Positions 53,692-64,000 of a stretch of DNA of 64,000 nucleotides are shown piece after piece (within the stretch, counting starts at the first letter, position 1; the number at the start of each line of letters is the position of its first letter). The notes beneath the pieces were generated by a model. It saw nothing but the letters and a program-made list of their open reading frames with translations. It ran no database searches and had not been told where the DNA came from. The position numbers and the translations under genes are program-made. This stretch comes from Marinobacter sp. BW6. Its GTDB lineage: Bacteria; Pseudomonadota; Gammaproteobacteria; Pseudomonadales; Oleiphilaceae. The stretch is taken from the NCBI RefSeq assembly GCF_008107725.1, contig NZ_VIRN01000050.1, positions 1-64,000 of the forward strand, in the 5' to 3' direction.

Positions 53692-55767
53692 TCAAACATC
53701 GCCGTAGCGCGTTCTTTCACCAAGCCACCGTCGAACCAGTGCCTGGACAATTTCCGGATGATTCATCAGGCCGGGAGCCATTTCCCGAACTGGCTCAATC
53801 CAGCCCTTGTCGCGTTCAAAGTCCGCCAGCCGAAACTGCATCATACCGGTTTGTCGGGTGCCCAATACTTCGCCAGGCCCCCGTATCTCCAGGTCTTTCT
53901 CGGCGATAACGAAGCCATCCTGGCTGTCCCTGAGCGCCTGCAGCCGGGCCTTGCCATTGGACGACAGCGGCGGGTGGTACATCAATACGCAGAAGCTGGC
54001 CTGTTCACCGCGACCAACACGACCGCGAAGCTGATGCAACTGGGCCAACCCCAGGCGTTCCGGATTCTCGATGATAATCAAAGACGCGTTCGGAACGTCA
54101 ACCCCGACCTCAATGACCGTGGTAGCCACCAGCAGATCCAGTTCGCCGACTTTGAACTGCTCCATCACCGCCACTTTTTCCTGAGCCCTTAGCCGCCCGT
54201 GCACCAGCCCCACTTTCAGGTCCGGCAAGCGCTCGGCCAGCTCCTGAGCAGTGACCTCTGCGGCCTGGCACTGCAGGGCTTCGGATTCCTCAATCAGGGT
54301 GCAGACCCAATAGGCCTGTCGACCTTCCTGGCAAGCGCTGCGAACCCGTTCGATGACATCTTCTCTGCGGCTGTCGGGAATCACAATGGTTTCAATCGGC
54401 TTTCGTCCCGGAGGAAGTTCGTCAATAACCGAGGTATCCAGGTCTGCATAGGCACTCATGGCCAGGGTACGGGGAATCGGCGTTGCCGTCATGATCAGCT
54501 GGTGCGGTGCCAGCGAGCCGCCCACGCCCTTTTCCCGCAGGGCGAGCCGCTGGTGAACACCAAAACGGTGCTGCTCATCCACGATCACCAGGGCAAGGCG
54601 GTGAAACTCGACATCGTCCTGAAACAGAGCGTGGGTGCCAATAACGACTCCTGCATCACCGGAATGGACTGCTTCCAGCGCTTCAGCTCGGGCCTTGCCT
54701 TTTACCTTTCCGGATAGCCACGCGAGGCGAATACCCAGGGGCTCCAGCCAGGTCCGAAAATTCTGGAAATGCTGTTCTGCGAGGATTTCAGTGGGCGCCA
54801 TCAGGGCTACCTGAGCGCCGGCGCCAATGACCTGCAAAGCCGCCAGCGCCGCCACAACCGTTTTGCCTGAGCCGACATCGCCCTGGACAAGCCTGAGCAT
54901 CGGCAGCGGCTGGCTCAGATCCTGACGAATGTCGGCCAGGACATGACGCTGGGCGCCGGTGAGCGCAAACGGCAGGGAATCCAGGAAACGCTCGGGCAAA
55001 TCCCCCGTGGGAAGGAGCGGGAGCGCTTCACGGGCCTGAATCTGCTGGCGCACCTGCAGCAAACTCAGCTGGTGCGCCAGCAGCTCTTCCATCACCAGTC
55101 GCTGTTGCGCCGGGTGGCGCCCTTCCATCAGCAGGTTTACAGGCGCGTTGGCAGGAGGAGAATGCACCAGTTGAACAGCTTCGGTGATTCCGGGCAGCTG
55201 GTATTCGGTCAACAGATCCCCAGGCAACCAGTCACGAATCGGAAAGCGCTGGAGATAGCCCAGGGCCTGCTGGCACAGCGAGCGAACACGGGGCTGCTGA
55301 ATCCCCTCGGTCAGAGGGTAAACCGGCGTCAGGGTTGCCTCGCCCTCCGCCGGCATGGGCGGCGGATTGACCTGGTACTCGGGGTGGTAGAACTCGTAAC
55401 CCGCGCGCCCGGGGCGCACCTCGCCGAAGCAGCGAACCTTGGCGCCCTCGCTCAACTGGTTTTTCTGGGCCGCATTGAAATGAAAAAAGCGCATCACCAG
55501 AAAGCCGCTGCTATCCCGGAGGGTCACCTGCAAGCTGCGTCTGCGACCCATGATCAGGTCCGCTTTCATAACCTCCCCTTCCACCACTGCCACATCACCG
55601 ATGCGAAGACTTCCCATGGGGATTATCCGGGTTCTGTCTTCGTATCGGTGCGGCAGGTGAAACAGCAGGTCCTGCAGGGAGATGATACCCAGCTTGGCGA
55701 GTTTTTCCGCCAGGGCGCTTCCTACGCCCTTGAGCTGGGTGACCGGAATGTCATCCAGTGACGTCAT
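53692..55767 (-). CDS. recG: ATP-dependent DNA helicase RecG
   Basis: Branch-migration helicase that remodels stalled forks and Holliday junctions. N-terminal wedge/OB domain (about 1-250), helicase motifs QGDVGSGKTVVA (Walker A), DEQHRFG (Walker B), TATPIPRT (III), and GRVGRGEQASFC (VI). Length 691 is normal. It starts 8 nt after oxyR, a common gammaproteobacterial pair. Confidence 0.96.
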   Translation of the reverse strand: MTSLDDIPVTQLKGVGSALAEKLAKLGIISLQDLLFHLPHRYEDRTRIIPMGSLRIGDVAVVEGEVMKADLIMGRRRSLQVTLRDSSGFLVMRFFHFNAAQKNQLSEGAKVRCFGEVRPGRAGYEFYHPEYQVNPPPMPAEGEATLTPVYPLTEGIQQPRVRSLCQQALGYLQRFPIRDWLPGDLLTEYQLPGITEAVQLVHSPPANAPVNLLMEGRHPAQQRLVMEELLAHQLSLLQVRQQIQAREALPLLPTGDLPERFLDSLPFALTGAQRHVLADIRQDLSQPLPMLRLVQGDVGSGKTVVAALAALQVIGAGAQVALMAPTEILAEQHFQNFRTWLEPLGIRLAWLSGKVKGKARAEALEAVHSGDAGVVIGTHALFQDDVEFHRLALVIVDEQHRFGVHQRLALREKGVGGSLAPHQLIMTATPIPRTLAMSAYADLDTSVIDELPPGRKPIETIVIPDSRREDVIERVRSACQEGRQAYWVCTLIEESEALQCQAAEVTAQELAERLPDLKVGLVHGRLRAQEKVAVMEQFKVGELDLLVATTVIEVGVDVPNASLIIIENPERLGLAQLHQLRGRVGRGEQASFCVLMYHPPLSSNGKARLQALRDSQDGFVIAEKDLEIRGPGEVLGTRQTGMMQFRLADFERDKGWIEPVREMAPGLMNHPEIVQALVRRWLGERTRYGDV

Positions 55768-55775
55768 AGGCAGAC

Positions 55776-56735
55776 TCAGGCGCTTTCGGCCACAACCGGC
55801 GTATCCGTTTTCGCCTTCTCAATGACCCGGCACTGACTTGCAGCCAGAGAAAGCACATCAATAGCCTTGGGCCGCGGGAAGGTAACCCGCCAGGCCAAAG
55901 CCACCGTTCGGAACGGCACCGGGGGCGCAAACGGACGCACTGCCAGGATGTCTTCATGATACTGCATGGCAGTGGCAGCCGAGAGCGGCAACACCGTAAT
56001 ACCCAGGCCGGAAGCCACCATATGGCGAATGGTTTCCAGGGAACTGCCTTCGGTTACCAGGGCTGGAGACCCGTTATTCGACCTGTGTGTCACCGCCTCC
56101 ACCAGTGGTGGACAGGACTCCAGAACCTGGTCCCTGAAACAGTGGCCCGGCCCCAGCAACAGTAATTGCTCCTTGGCCAGTTCGTCAGCGGTCAACTGCT
56201 CCTTACTGGCCAACGGATGCCCGGCCGGCAGCAGAACAACAAACGGTTCATCGTACAGCGGCAGGGTGACGACCTCCGGCTCCTCAAACGGCAGGGCAAT
56301 GATAATGGCGTCCAGCTCGGACTGCCGGAGTTTCTGCCTCAGGTTCGCGGTGTAGTTCTCTTCAATGTATAGGGGCATCTCCGGGGCGGCACGCCTGAGT
56401 TCTGGCAACAGATGCGGAAACAGATAGGGGCCAATAGTGTAGATGGCACCTACCTTCAGGGGTGAATTGAGCTGGTTCTTGCCATCCTGGGCCATGTCCT
56501 TGATCAGGCCGACCTGGTCAAGGACGCGCTGAGCCTGTTCAATAATGCGCAGCCCGGTTTCGGTGACACGGATGCTGCTTTTGCTTCGCTCAAAGAGCGG
56601 TATACCGAGCTCGTCTTCCAGCTTTTTAACCGCAACACTGAGCGTTGGCTGGCTGACATGGCAACGCTCTGCAGCCCGGCCAAAATGCCTTTCGCGGGCC
56701 AGCGTAACGACGTATCGTAACTCGGTGAGAGTCAT
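55776..56735 (-). CDS. oxyR: Hydrogen peroxide-sensing regulator OxyR
   Basis: LysR-type activator of peroxide-defence genes. N-terminal winged helix (ELRYVVTLARERHFGRAAERCHVSQPTLSVAVKKLE) and a regulatory domain with the redox cysteines C199 and C208 (GHCFRDQVLESC), numbered exactly as in E. coli. Length 319. Clustered with recG. Confidence 0.96.
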   Translation of the reverse strand: MTLTELRYVVTLARERHFGRAAERCHVSQPTLSVAVKKLEDELGIPLFERSKSSIRVTETGLRIIEQAQRVLDQVGLIKDMAQDGKNQLNSPLKVGAIYTIGPYLFPHLLPELRRAAPEMPLYIEENYTANLRQKLRQSELDAIIIALPFEEPEVVTLPLYDEPFVVLLPAGHPLASKEQLTADELAKEQLLLLGPGHCFRDQVLESCPPLVEAVTHRSNNGSPALVTEGSSLETIRHMVASGLGITVLPLSAATAMQYHEDILAVRPFAPPVPFRTVALAWRVTFPRPKAIDVLSLAASQCRVIEKAKTDTPVVAESA

Positions 56736-56811
56736 GGTGAGCTCCGGTCAGAAAGATGCGGGTCGAAGTTTCACTAATTTATGAGGTAAAGCATAAGGAT
56801 TGAAATTGTCT

Positions 56812-57678
56812 ATGGCAATCACTGAACGTAGTATCGCGCCTCGAATTCTGGTGGCCGGTTGCGGCAAACTCGGTGGCGCTATTGCCAGTCGGCTGACAGC
56901 CTCAGCCACCGTGTTCGGCCTGCGCCGGAACCCGGACCGTGTTCCCGGCGGCGTTCACGGCATCGGCGCAGACCTGACCCGGCCAGAAACCCTTACCGGT
57001 AAACTGCCAGAGGGTCTCGACATCATGATCTACTGCCTCACGCCCTCCAGCTACGATCAGCAGGGTTATCGGGATGCTTACGTGACGGGCCTGGCCAATT
57101 TGTTGGCCGCCCTCGGTGATCAATCACTGAAACACCTGTTCTTTGTGAGCAGCAGCAGTGTCTATTCACAGGATGACGACAGCTGGGTGGATGAGTCCAG
57201 CCCCACCAGGCCGGCCCGGTTCAGCGGCGAACAGGTTCTGGCCGGCGAGCAGACCGCACTGGAAAGTGGCCACCCGGCGACTATCATCCGATACAGCGGC
57301 ATTTACGGGCCTTCACGGCGGCGTTTTCTTGAGGAGGTCCAGGAGGGACGCATGAATCCGACGAAGCCAGCACCGTTCAGCAACCGGATTCATGAGGAGG
57401 ATGCAGCAGACGCGGCGACCCATCTGGTGGAGCTGGCACTTTCGGGAGCGACACTGGAAACCTGTTACATTGCCAGCGATTGCGAGCCGGTCAGGCTTGA
57501 TGAGGTGGTGGAATGGGTGCGGCAGGAAACGCCCTGTGCCAAGCCGCAGCCCGATGCCCGAAAAGGCGGACGAGCCGGCAGTAAACGCTGCAGCAACAAG
57601 AGACTGCTGAGCACCGGGTTCCGGTTCCGCTATCCGGATTTCCGGGCTGGCTACCGTGCCATGATCGACCGGGGCTAA
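56812..57678 (+). CDS. NAD(P)-binding SDR/epimerase family protein (YeeZ-like)
   Basis: Extended SDR-type Rossmann protein, 288 residues. Nucleotide motif VAGCGKLGG near the N-terminus, LFFVSSSSVYSQ, and YSGIYGPSRRRF, but the catalytic YxxxK is not clearly present. Homologues are annotated as NAD-dependent epimerases without known substrate. ATG 56812 is chosen; TTG 56800 would add four residues; both have weak RBS. Divergent from oxyR. Confidence 0.82.
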   Translation: MAITERSIAPRILVAGCGKLGGAIASRLTASATVFGLRRNPDRVPGGVHGIGADLTRPETLTGKLPEGLDIMIYCLTPSSYDQQGYRDAYVTGLANLLAALGDQSLKHLFFVSSSSVYSQDDDSWVDESSPTRPARFSGEQVLAGEQTALESGHPATIIRYSGIYGPSRRRFLEEVQEGRMNPTKPAPFSNRIHEEDAADAATHLVELALSGATLETCYIASDCEPVRLDEVVEWVRQETPCAKPQPDARKGGRAGSKRCSNKRLLSTGFRFRYPDFRAGYRAMIDRG

Positions 57679-57692
57679 CGCTTTGACATTAA

Positions 57693-57716
57693 AAAAGGCG
57701 GCCTGGGCCGCCTTTT
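57693..57716. terminator. Bidirectional terminator
   Basis: AAAAGGCGGC-CTGG-GCCGCCTTTT, perfect 10-bp stem with A and T runs, between the convergent SDR and ridA genes. Confidence 0.93.
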
Positions 57717-57741
57717 ATATCAATTCCGGTTTCATCAGGCC

Positions 57742-58128
57742 TTAGCTGAGCACCATAACTGCTTCCATTTCAATGGGCACACCCTTGGGCAGAGCTGCGA
57801 CACCCACAGCAGCGCGAGCCGGATACGGCTCCTGGAAATAGGTGGCCATGATCTCGTTGACCGTGGCGAAGTTCGCCAGATCGGTCATGTAGATGTTCAG
57901 CTTCACGATATCCTTCAGCTCGCCACCCGCAGCTTCGCAAACAGCCTTGAGGTTATCGAATACCTGCCGGGTCTTGGCAGCAAAATCGCCGGCGACCACT
58001 TCCATGGTTTCCGGTACCAGCGGAATCTGGCCAGACAGGTACACGGTATCCCCCGCCTTTACCGCCTGGGAATAGGTGCCGATCGCCTGGGGCGCATTCT
58101 CGGTCTGAATTACGGATTTGTTGGTCAT
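57742..58128 (-). CDS. ridA: RidA family reactive-intermediate deaminase
   Basis: 128-residue trimeric enzyme that hydrolyses enamine/imine by-products such as 2-aminoacrylate. Seen: [48 protein letters not shown] and C-terminal [22 protein letters not shown] with the conserved active-site arginine. ATG 58128 (MTNKSVIQ) is preferred; a frame eight residues longer adds no RBS advantage. Downstream of spoT, as in E. coli neighbours. Confidence 0.95.
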   Translation of the reverse strand: MTNKSVIQTENAPQAIGTYSQAVKAGDTVYLSGQIPLVPETMEVVAGDFAAKTRQVFDNLKAVCEAAGGELKDIVKLNIYMTDLANFATVNEIMATYFQEPYPARAAVGVAALPKGVPIEMEAVMVLS

Positions 58129-58206
58129 GACCCTTGGTTTCCTCTCTTCCAAAACGCCAATCGTCGCCCTTGCGTAGCGCGCCTGTCAACCGGGCTTTGG
58201 TCGGGT

Positions 58207-60348
58207 TCAGTGCCTGACGCGGCTTATATGGGTAATCGCACGAATGTTGCGAATCCGTCGCATGACGCGAGCCAGATGTCGACGCCCATTGACGTGCACT
58301 ACGAGACTGACAACGCCAAAGCGGGCATTCTGCTCCTCAACGTTGATGCGCTCGATGTTGCCGTCAGCCATGGCCACGGCATTAGCCATCTCGGCAATCA
58401 CACCGCGCTGGCGCTCCAGCTCTACCCGCAATTCCACGGAAAACTCATCGGTGATGTCCTTGGCCCACTTCAGATGGGTCAGACGCGCTCGGCCCTCGTC
58501 ATCCTCCGGCAAACGGGAGCAGGTATCAGAATGAATCACCATGCCTTTGCCGGAATCCATCACCCCGACGACCGGGTCCCCGGGAATCGGCTTGCAACAG
58601 CTGGCGAACCGGACCAGAAGGCCCTCGGTGCCACGAATGGTCACCGGGCTGTGGTTGCCACCCTCAATATCCCTTGGCGCCTCACTGGCTTCAGCAACCT
58701 CAGAGCCGCTGGCAAGCTGACGGGCAACCAGATAGGCCATCCGATTACCCAGGCCGATATCACTTATCAGATCATCAAAACTGTTCACCTGATTGTGATT
58801 AACCACCGCCTGTTTCTGGGCATCGCTGATTTCCGAAAGCTTGGCACCAAAGCCCTTCAGGGACTTTTTCAGCAGTGTGCGGCCCAGCTCCAGCGACTCC
58901 GCTCGTTTCTGGCTCTTAAGCACATGGCGAATACTGCTGCGCGCCTTCCCGGTAACCACGAAACTGAGCCACGCCGGGTTAGGACGGGCACCGGGTGCAG
59001 TAATGACCTCCACGGTCTGGCCACTCTGCAGAGGCTGACTCAGCGAACCAAGATTGCGGTTGATACGACAGGCGACGGTGGCGTTGCCTATATCCGTATG
59101 GATGGCATAGGCAAAGTCCACCGGCGTTGCCCCACTGGGCAACTCCATGATGCGGCCCTTGGGGGTAAACACGTAAATCTCATCCGGGAACAGGTCTACT
59201 TTTACGTGCTCGATAAACTCCATCGAGTCATCGGCCCGTTCCCGCATTTCCATCAACCCCTGGACCCATCTATCGACCTTGGCCTGATTAACACTTGTCA
59301 CACTGCTGGGCTCGTTCTTGTACATCCAGTGCGCCGCGATACCGTTATTGGCGATATGTTCCATCTCCTCGGTACGGATCTGGATCTCAATATTCACGTG
59401 CATACCAAACAGGGTGGTGTGGATGGACTGGTAGCCATTGGCCTTGGGCATGGCTATGTAGTCCTTGAACCGGCCCGGCAGGGGCTTGTATAGACTGTGC
59501 ACGGCGCCCAGGATGCGGTAGCAGTCATCTTCGGTGTCGGTGATGATCCGGAAGGCATAGACATCCATGATTTCATGGAAGGACTTCTGCTTGAACTTCA
59601 TCTTGTTGTAGATGCTGTTCAGGTGCTTCTCCCGACCCAGGATCCGTCCCGGCAGGCCTCGCTCTTCCAGCTTCTCCTGCAGTTTGCCGCGAATGTCCTC
59701 GATGATTTCCCGATGGCTGCCACGGAGCTTATCCACCGCCTTGGAAATATACTTGGAGCGCATTGGATACAGGGAGGTAAAGCCCAGATCCTCAAGCTCG
59801 GTGCAGATGGAGTGCATGCCCAGACGATTTGCGATGGGGGCGTAGATATCGAGGGTTTCGGTGGCAATACGCTGACGCTTCTCATAAGGCATGGGGCCGA
59901 GGGTTCGCATGTTGTGCAGCCGGTCCGCCAGCTTCACAAGAATCACCCGAATGTCCCGCGCCATGGCCAGGGTCATCTTCTGGAAGTTTTCAGCCTGAGC
60001 TTCCGCCCGTGAACGAAACTCAATCTGGGTCAGCTTGCTGACCCCGTCCACCAGCTCCGCCACGTCGTCTCCGAACTGTTCCGCCAGAGCGTCCTTGGGA
60101 ATGCCGGTGTCTTCGATCACATCATGGAGCATGGCTGCCATCAGGCTCTGATGGTCCAGCCGGAGATCGGCGAGGATATGGGCGACGGCCAGGGGGTGGG
60201 TGATATACCGGTCGCCGCTTTTGCGCATCTGACCCTCGTGGGCCTGCTCGGCATAATAATAGGCCCGTCGCACCTGATTGATGCGATTGGTATCAAGATA
60301 AGAACTGAGCTCTCGAGCCAGTCCCTCAACCGTAGCCTCTGCCGACAC
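58207..60348 (-). CDS. spoT: Bifunctional (p)ppGpp synthetase/hydrolase SpoT
   Basis: Stringent-response enzyme, 713 residues. HD hydrolase domain (THPLAVAHILADLRLDHQSLMAAMLHDVIEDT), synthetase domain (about 230-345, with YIAMPKANGYQSIHTTLFG), TGS domain (about 385-450), and C-terminal ACT domain (SVELRVELERQRGVIAEMANAVA). GTG 60348 has GGAGG 4 nt upstream. rpoZ lies 180 bp upstream with a terminator between. Confidence 0.96.
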   Translation of the reverse strand: MSAEATVEGLARELSSYLDTNRINQVRRAYYYAEQAHEGQMRKSGDRYITHPLAVAHILADLRLDHQSLMAAMLHDVIEDTGIPKDALAEQFGDDVAELVDGVSKLTQIEFRSRAEAQAENFQKMTLAMARDIRVILVKLADRLHNMRTLGPMPYEKRQRIATETLDIYAPIANRLGMHSICTELEDLGFTSLYPMRSKYISKAVDKLRGSHREIIEDIRGKLQEKLEERGLPGRILGREKHLNSIYNKMKFKQKSFHEIMDVYAFRIITDTEDDCYRILGAVHSLYKPLPGRFKDYIAMPKANGYQSIHTTLFGMHVNIEIQIRTEEMEHIANNGIAAHWMYKNEPSSVTSVNQAKVDRWVQGLMEMRERADDSMEFIEHVKVDLFPDEIYVFTPKGRIMELPSGATPVDFAYAIHTDIGNATVACRINRNLGSLSQPLQSGQTVEVITAPGARPNPAWLSFVVTGKARSSIRHVLKSQKRAESLELGRTLLKKSLKGFGAKLSEISDAQKQAVVNHNQVNSFDDLISDIGLGNRMAYLVARQLASGSEVAEASEAPRDIEGGNHSPVTIRGTEGLLVRFASCCKPIPGDPVVGVMDSGKGMVIHSDTCSRLPEDDEGRARLTHLKWAKDITDEFSVELRVELERQRGVIAEMANAVAMADGNIERINVEEQNARFGVVSLVVHVNGRRHLARVMRRIRNIRAITHISRVRH

Positions 60349-60380
60349 CGCGCCTCCACAACTTCATGAAATTCAGGGAC

Positions 60381-60408
60381 AAAAAAACCCGAATGCACGC
60401 ATCCGGGT
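60381..60408 (-). terminator. rpoZ terminator
   Basis: On the minus strand ACCCGGATGC-GT-GCATTCGGGT (one G-T pair) is followed by six T's beyond the stem. It would separate gmk-rpoZ from spoT, with partial read-through possible since the spoT RBS follows about 30 nt later. Confidence 0.85.
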
Positions 60409-60529
60409 CCTTCCATAGTCCTTCCAGCAACGTTCTATAGCTACACTATAAAACCGCGGGGACAGATTTCAATGCTTCTCACTTGCGGACAGGTACTTAT
60501 ACCGACTATCGCCGATATCCGCAGATGAC

Positions 60530-60742
60530 TTACTCGTCGTCTTCTTCCTTGAGCAGATCACGAGTAATCTTGCCTTCGGCAATTTCGCGCAGGGCAATGA
60601 CCGTAGGCTTATCATTTTCTTCAGCCACCATCGGCTCGGCACCCTTGGTAGCGAGCTGACGGGCACGCTTGGTAGCCAGCATTACCAGCTGGAAGCGGTT
60701 ATCAACGTTTTCCAGACAATCTTCAACGGTAACTCGTGCCAT
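60530..60742 (-). CDS. rpoZ: RNA polymerase omega subunit
   Basis: 70-residue omega, which helps assemble RNA polymerase and forms part of a ppGpp site. Sequence opens [30 protein letters not shown] and contains the conserved [12 protein letters not shown]. Located between gmk and spoT, as in E. coli. Confidence 0.97.
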   Translation of the reverse strand: MARVTVEDCLENVDNRFQLVMLATKRARQLATKGAEPMVAEENDKPTVIALREIAEGKITRDLLKEEDDE

Positions 60743-60828
60743 AACTTCCCCGACTCATAAAATGACTGTTTCAGCAGACCGCACAGTTTACTGCGGCCGG
60801 TTCAATTTGTATACAGGAAAACCCCGTA

Positions 60829-61521
<693 letters not shown>

Positions 61522-61610
61522 TTATACGGACTTTGGCAAAACACCGCACCCCGGAAGGGCGCCAGCTGATACCATTTGCCTATCCATCTGTTCAGTGACT
61601 GCAAGATTCC

Positions 61611-62432
61611 ATGCGAACCACCATCGATATCACCCTGAAGCAAACCGGCAAAGCCATAGACGCCCTGAGCGAGGCGACGCCAGGCCTCTCCCGCCAGAAG
61701 ATCAAGGACGCCATGGCGAAGGGCGCGTGCTGGTGGACCCATAAGGGGAAACGCCTTCGACTTCGCCGGGCCACGAAGGAACTGAAGCCGGGCATCCGGC
61801 TGCAGCTTTACTACGATGAAACGGTATTGGCGAGAAAACCGGAGGAGCCGGTTCTACTGGAGGATCTTGGACGCTACACGGTCTGGTTCAAACCACACGG
61901 ACTGCTGGCCCAGGGTTCGCAATGGGGTGACCATTGCAGCCTGCTGCGACTGGCGGAAGTTCGGCTTGAGCGGCCGTGCCACCTGATTCACCGACTCGAC
62001 GCCGATGCCGCCGGGCTGATGCTGATTGCCCACGACCCGAAAGCAGCGGGCGCCCTGTCCCAGCGCTTCTCGGACCGGGCCATGACCAAACACTACAAGG
62101 CCAGGGTGTCCGGTTTGATGGACACGCAGGACCAGCTCGTTGACGCCCCCGTAGAGGGCAAGCCGGCTATCAGCAGAGTCTCGACGCTGGAGATTGACGA
62201 GTTCGAGCAGACCTCCCTGGTCCAGGTCAGCATCGAAACCGGTAGGAAACACCAGATACGCCGGCACCTGGCTGGACTGGGGCATCCGATCATCGGTGAT
62301 CACCTCTATGGCAAAGCCGCAGGATTACCTTTGCAGCTCTTAGCCTTTCACCTCGAATTCGATTGCCCTCTGAACAAACGCAAGATGGTGCTTGAGCTGC
62401 CAACGGAACTGGACGCCCTGAAACAGAACTGA
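61611..62432 (+). CDS. RluA-family pseudouridine synthase
   Basis: 273 residues. Catalytic aspartate D130 in HLIHRLDADAAGLMLIAHDPKAA, preceded by VWFKPHGLLAQGS, and followed by KHYKARVSGL and the RKHQIRRHLAGLGHPIIGDHLYG motif. The N-terminal part (about 1-60) is an S4-like segment. Substrate (rRNA or tRNA) cannot be told. Divergent from gmk and convergent with yicC. Confidence 0.9.
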   Translation: MRTTIDITLKQTGKAIDALSEATPGLSRQKIKDAMAKGACWWTHKGKRLRLRRATKELKPGIRLQLYYDETVLARKPEEPVLLEDLGRYTVWFKPHGLLAQGSQWGDHCSLLRLAEVRLERPCHLIHRLDADAAGLMLIAHDPKAAGALSQRFSDRAMTKHYKARVSGLMDTQDQLVDAPVEGKPAISRVSTLEIDEFEQTSLVQVSIETGRKHQIRRHLAGLGHPIIGDHLYGKAAGLPLQLLAFHLEFDCPLNKRKMVLELPTELDALKQN

Positions 62433-62452
62433 GCACCGCGGCAGGGCCCGAA

Positions 62453-63319
62453 TTATTCCAGGTTCTGCACCTGCTCCCGCATCTGCTCGATCAGAACTTT
62501 CAAATCCACCGCAATGCGGGTGACGCCTGCATCGATACTCTTACTACTCAGGGTATTGGCCTCCCGGTTCAGCTCCTGCATCAGAAAGTCCAGCCGCCGG
62601 CCAATGGCATCCTCGCTTTTCAGGGTATCGGACACTTCGCCGATATGGGCGTCCAGTCGATCCAGCTCCTCGGCGACGTCGCTTTTCTGGGCCAGCATGA
62701 CCATCTCCTGAGCCACCCGCTCGGCATCCAGCTCCACTTTGGCTTTCTCGAACCGCTCGCGAAGTGTTTTTTCCTGGGCCTCGAGCAATTCTGGCATACG
62801 TTTACGCACGTCAGCGACGAGATCGCCCATCGTATGCAGGCGATCCTCGAACAGCGGCCGAAGGCGCTCACCCTCGCGCTCACGTACCGATGCGAGTTCG
62901 GCCACGGTCTGCTCAAACAGGCCGACAGCAGCCTCTTTGGCAGGGCCATAGTCCTGCTCGGGCACCGACAGCACTCCCGGCCACCGAAGGATGTCGAGAG
63001 CATTAATGTGGGCCGGATTGTCCAGCATCCGGTTGATGTGATTGGCCGCCTCGTTCACTGCCTGTGCCATTTCTTCACTTATTTCGAAGCTCTGGGACCC
63101 TTTCTCTACCGACTGCAGGCGCATGGACACATCCACCTTGCCCCGTTTCAACTGTTTTCTCAGCTCCTCCCGAAACCGGTTTTCCAGCTCACGGAATGCC
63201 TCCGGCAGACGGAACGAGGGCTCCAGATATCGGTGATTCACAGTCCGGATTTCACAGGTCAGCGTACCCCAGTCTCCCTGGACATCCTTGCGGGCAAATG
63301 CAGTCATACTTCGGATCAT
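62453..63319 (-). CDS. yicC: YicC family endoribonuclease
   Basis: 288-residue YicC/YloC protein; the family includes endoribonucleases linked to small-RNA decay. N-terminal MIRSMTAFARKDVQGDWGTLTCEIRTVNHRYLEPSFRLPEAFR and C-terminal LDFLMQELNREANTLSSKSIDAGVTRIAVDLKVLIEQMREQVQNLE are diagnostic. Divergent from rph, the usual arrangement. Confidence 0.93.
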   Translation of the reverse strand: MIRSMTAFARKDVQGDWGTLTCEIRTVNHRYLEPSFRLPEAFRELENRFREELRKQLKRGKVDVSMRLQSVEKGSQSFEISEEMAQAVNEAANHINRMLDNPAHINALDILRWPGVLSVPEQDYGPAKEAAVGLFEQTVAELASVREREGERLRPLFEDRLHTMGDLVADVRKRMPELLEAQEKTLRERFEKAKVELDAERVAQEMVMLAQKSDVAEELDRLDAHIGEVSDTLKSEDAIGRRLDFLMQELNREANTLSSKSIDAGVTRIAVDLKVLIEQMREQVQNLE

Positions 63320-63488
63320 GTCGGCTCCGCTTATGGTTAATGATCAGTAATCGAGTTTAACAGGCTCTTAACAGCTACGGCGAACCGGACAAAAGCCCAA
63401 CCCCAACGTGTTATACTGACCGCCCTTTTCGACATACGTTCGACCGGGACACGCGCCCGGACATTCAATACTGACTTCAGGAAACACT

Positions 63489-64000
63489 ATGCGTCCAAGC
63501 GGCAGAACGCCCGAGCAACCCAGAGATGTTCGAATTACCCGCAACTATACCCGTCACGCCGAAGGCTCCGTGCTGGTGGAATTCGGGGACACCAAAGTCA
63601 TCTGTACCGCCTCCGTCGAAAACAAGGTTCCCCCGTTTCTGAGGGGCGAAGGCAAGGGCTGGATCACCGCCGAATACGGCATGTTGCCCCGCTCCACCGG
63701 CAGCCGCATGGGCCGGGAAGCAGCGCGTGGCAAACAGGGCGGCCGCACCGTTGAAATCCAGCGTCTGATCGGCCGATCCCTTCGCGCCGCTGTCGATCTG
63801 ACCGCCCTCGGTGAACACTCCATCACTATCGATTGCGACGTCATCCAGGCCGATGGCGGCACCCGCACTGCAGCCATCACCGGCGGCTGCGTGGCATTGG
63901 TCGATGCCCTGAATCATCTGGTCGCCGAGAAGCGCCTGAAGAAATCCCCCCTCAAGCAGATGATCGCGGCGTTCTCAGTTGGCGTTTACAAGGGGACTCC
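63489..64000 (+). CDS. rph: RNase PH (partial, runs off the window)
   Basis: 3'-5' phosphorolytic exoribonuclease that trims tRNA 3' ends. The first 170 residues are present: [27 protein letters not shown], the phosphate-site [26 protein letters not shown], and [18 protein letters not shown]. The 3' end lies beyond position 64000. Confidence 0.96.
   Translation, partial: MRPSGRTPEQPRDVRITRNYTRHAEGSVLVEFGDTKVICTASVENKVPPFLRGEGKGWITAEYGMLPRSTGSRMGREAARGKQGGRTVEIQRLIGRSLRAAVDLTALGEHSITIDCDVIQADGGTRTAAITGGCVALVDALNHLVAEKRLKKSPLKQMIAAFSVGVYKGT

Noticed and set aside
58210..59493. 427-residue plus-strand frame opposite spoT
   Set aside because: Exact antisense of spoT with His/Gly-rich shadow composition; no family motif.

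Overview
The window is a bacterial chromosome segment (about 55-58% GC by eye) packed with housekeeping genes. Gene content and order point to a gammaproteobacterium of the Pseudomonas/Marinobacter type, and Marinobacter is my best guess. The block tyrS / M23 peptidase / anmK / erpA / bactofilin / argC next to an rRNA operon, cbrXAB followed by a CrcZ-like RNA and pcnB, rpsU-dnaG-rpoD-tRNA, and spoT-rpoZ-gmk-yicC-rph are all Pseudomonas-like. The FadL-type porin plus large lipoprotein pair at 44307-48896 resembles the alkane-uptake pair AupA/AupB known from Marinobacter. No insertion sequence, prophage, integrase or CRISPR array is visible.

Layout. 1-411 is the leader of an rRNA operon reading leftward out of the window, with three near-identical consensus promoters in tandem. 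411-12251 holds tyrS, cell-wall recycling (mepM, anmK), Fe-S assembly (erpA), bactofilin, argC, a ClC chloride channel, and haem and thiamin genes (hemJ, thiD, thiE, hemL). 12580-20697 is accessory and envelope-oriented: a secreted lipase, an ECF sigma/anti-sigma operon ending in a TPR plus beta-barrel protein, a DUF4382 lipoprotein, and PBP1b (mrcB) with its probable lipoprotein activator. 20819-25451 has a predicted kinase/phosphotransferase, a pentapeptide protein, a Rieske protein, sfsA, dksA and gluQ. 25502-30615 is cbrX-cbrA-cbrB plus a sigma-54-driven CrcZ-like RNA, a carbon-catabolite control module. 30712-38609 holds pcnB, folK, panBC, pgi, a second folK with folB, plsY and tsaD. 38848-43094 is the macromolecular-synthesis operon and a CAU-anticodon tRNA. 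43095-44306 is more AT-rich and contains an orphan PEP-CTERM protein behind a sigma-54-like promoter. 44307-51830 has the AupA/AupB-like pair, a molybdopterin oxidoreductase and a DUF2489 protein. 51831-53540 has a candidate small RNA and an HDOD protein. 53692-64000 holds recG-oxyR, an SDR protein, ridA, spoT, rpoZ, gmk, a pseudouridine synthase, yicC and the start of rph.

How the parts relate. Much of the window concerns growth-rate and nutrient control: rRNA promoters with GC-rich discriminators, dksA and spoT (stringent response), rpoZ and rpoD (RNA polymerase), and CbrAB/CrcZ (carbon hierarchy). The less ordinary parts are the CrcZ-like RNA, a thiD gene that appears to start at ATT, the ECF/TPR-barrel operon, the PEP-CTERM gene with its sigma-54 promoter, and the RNA-like intergenic region at 52021-52142. 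I did not find a clearly new defence or mobile system.
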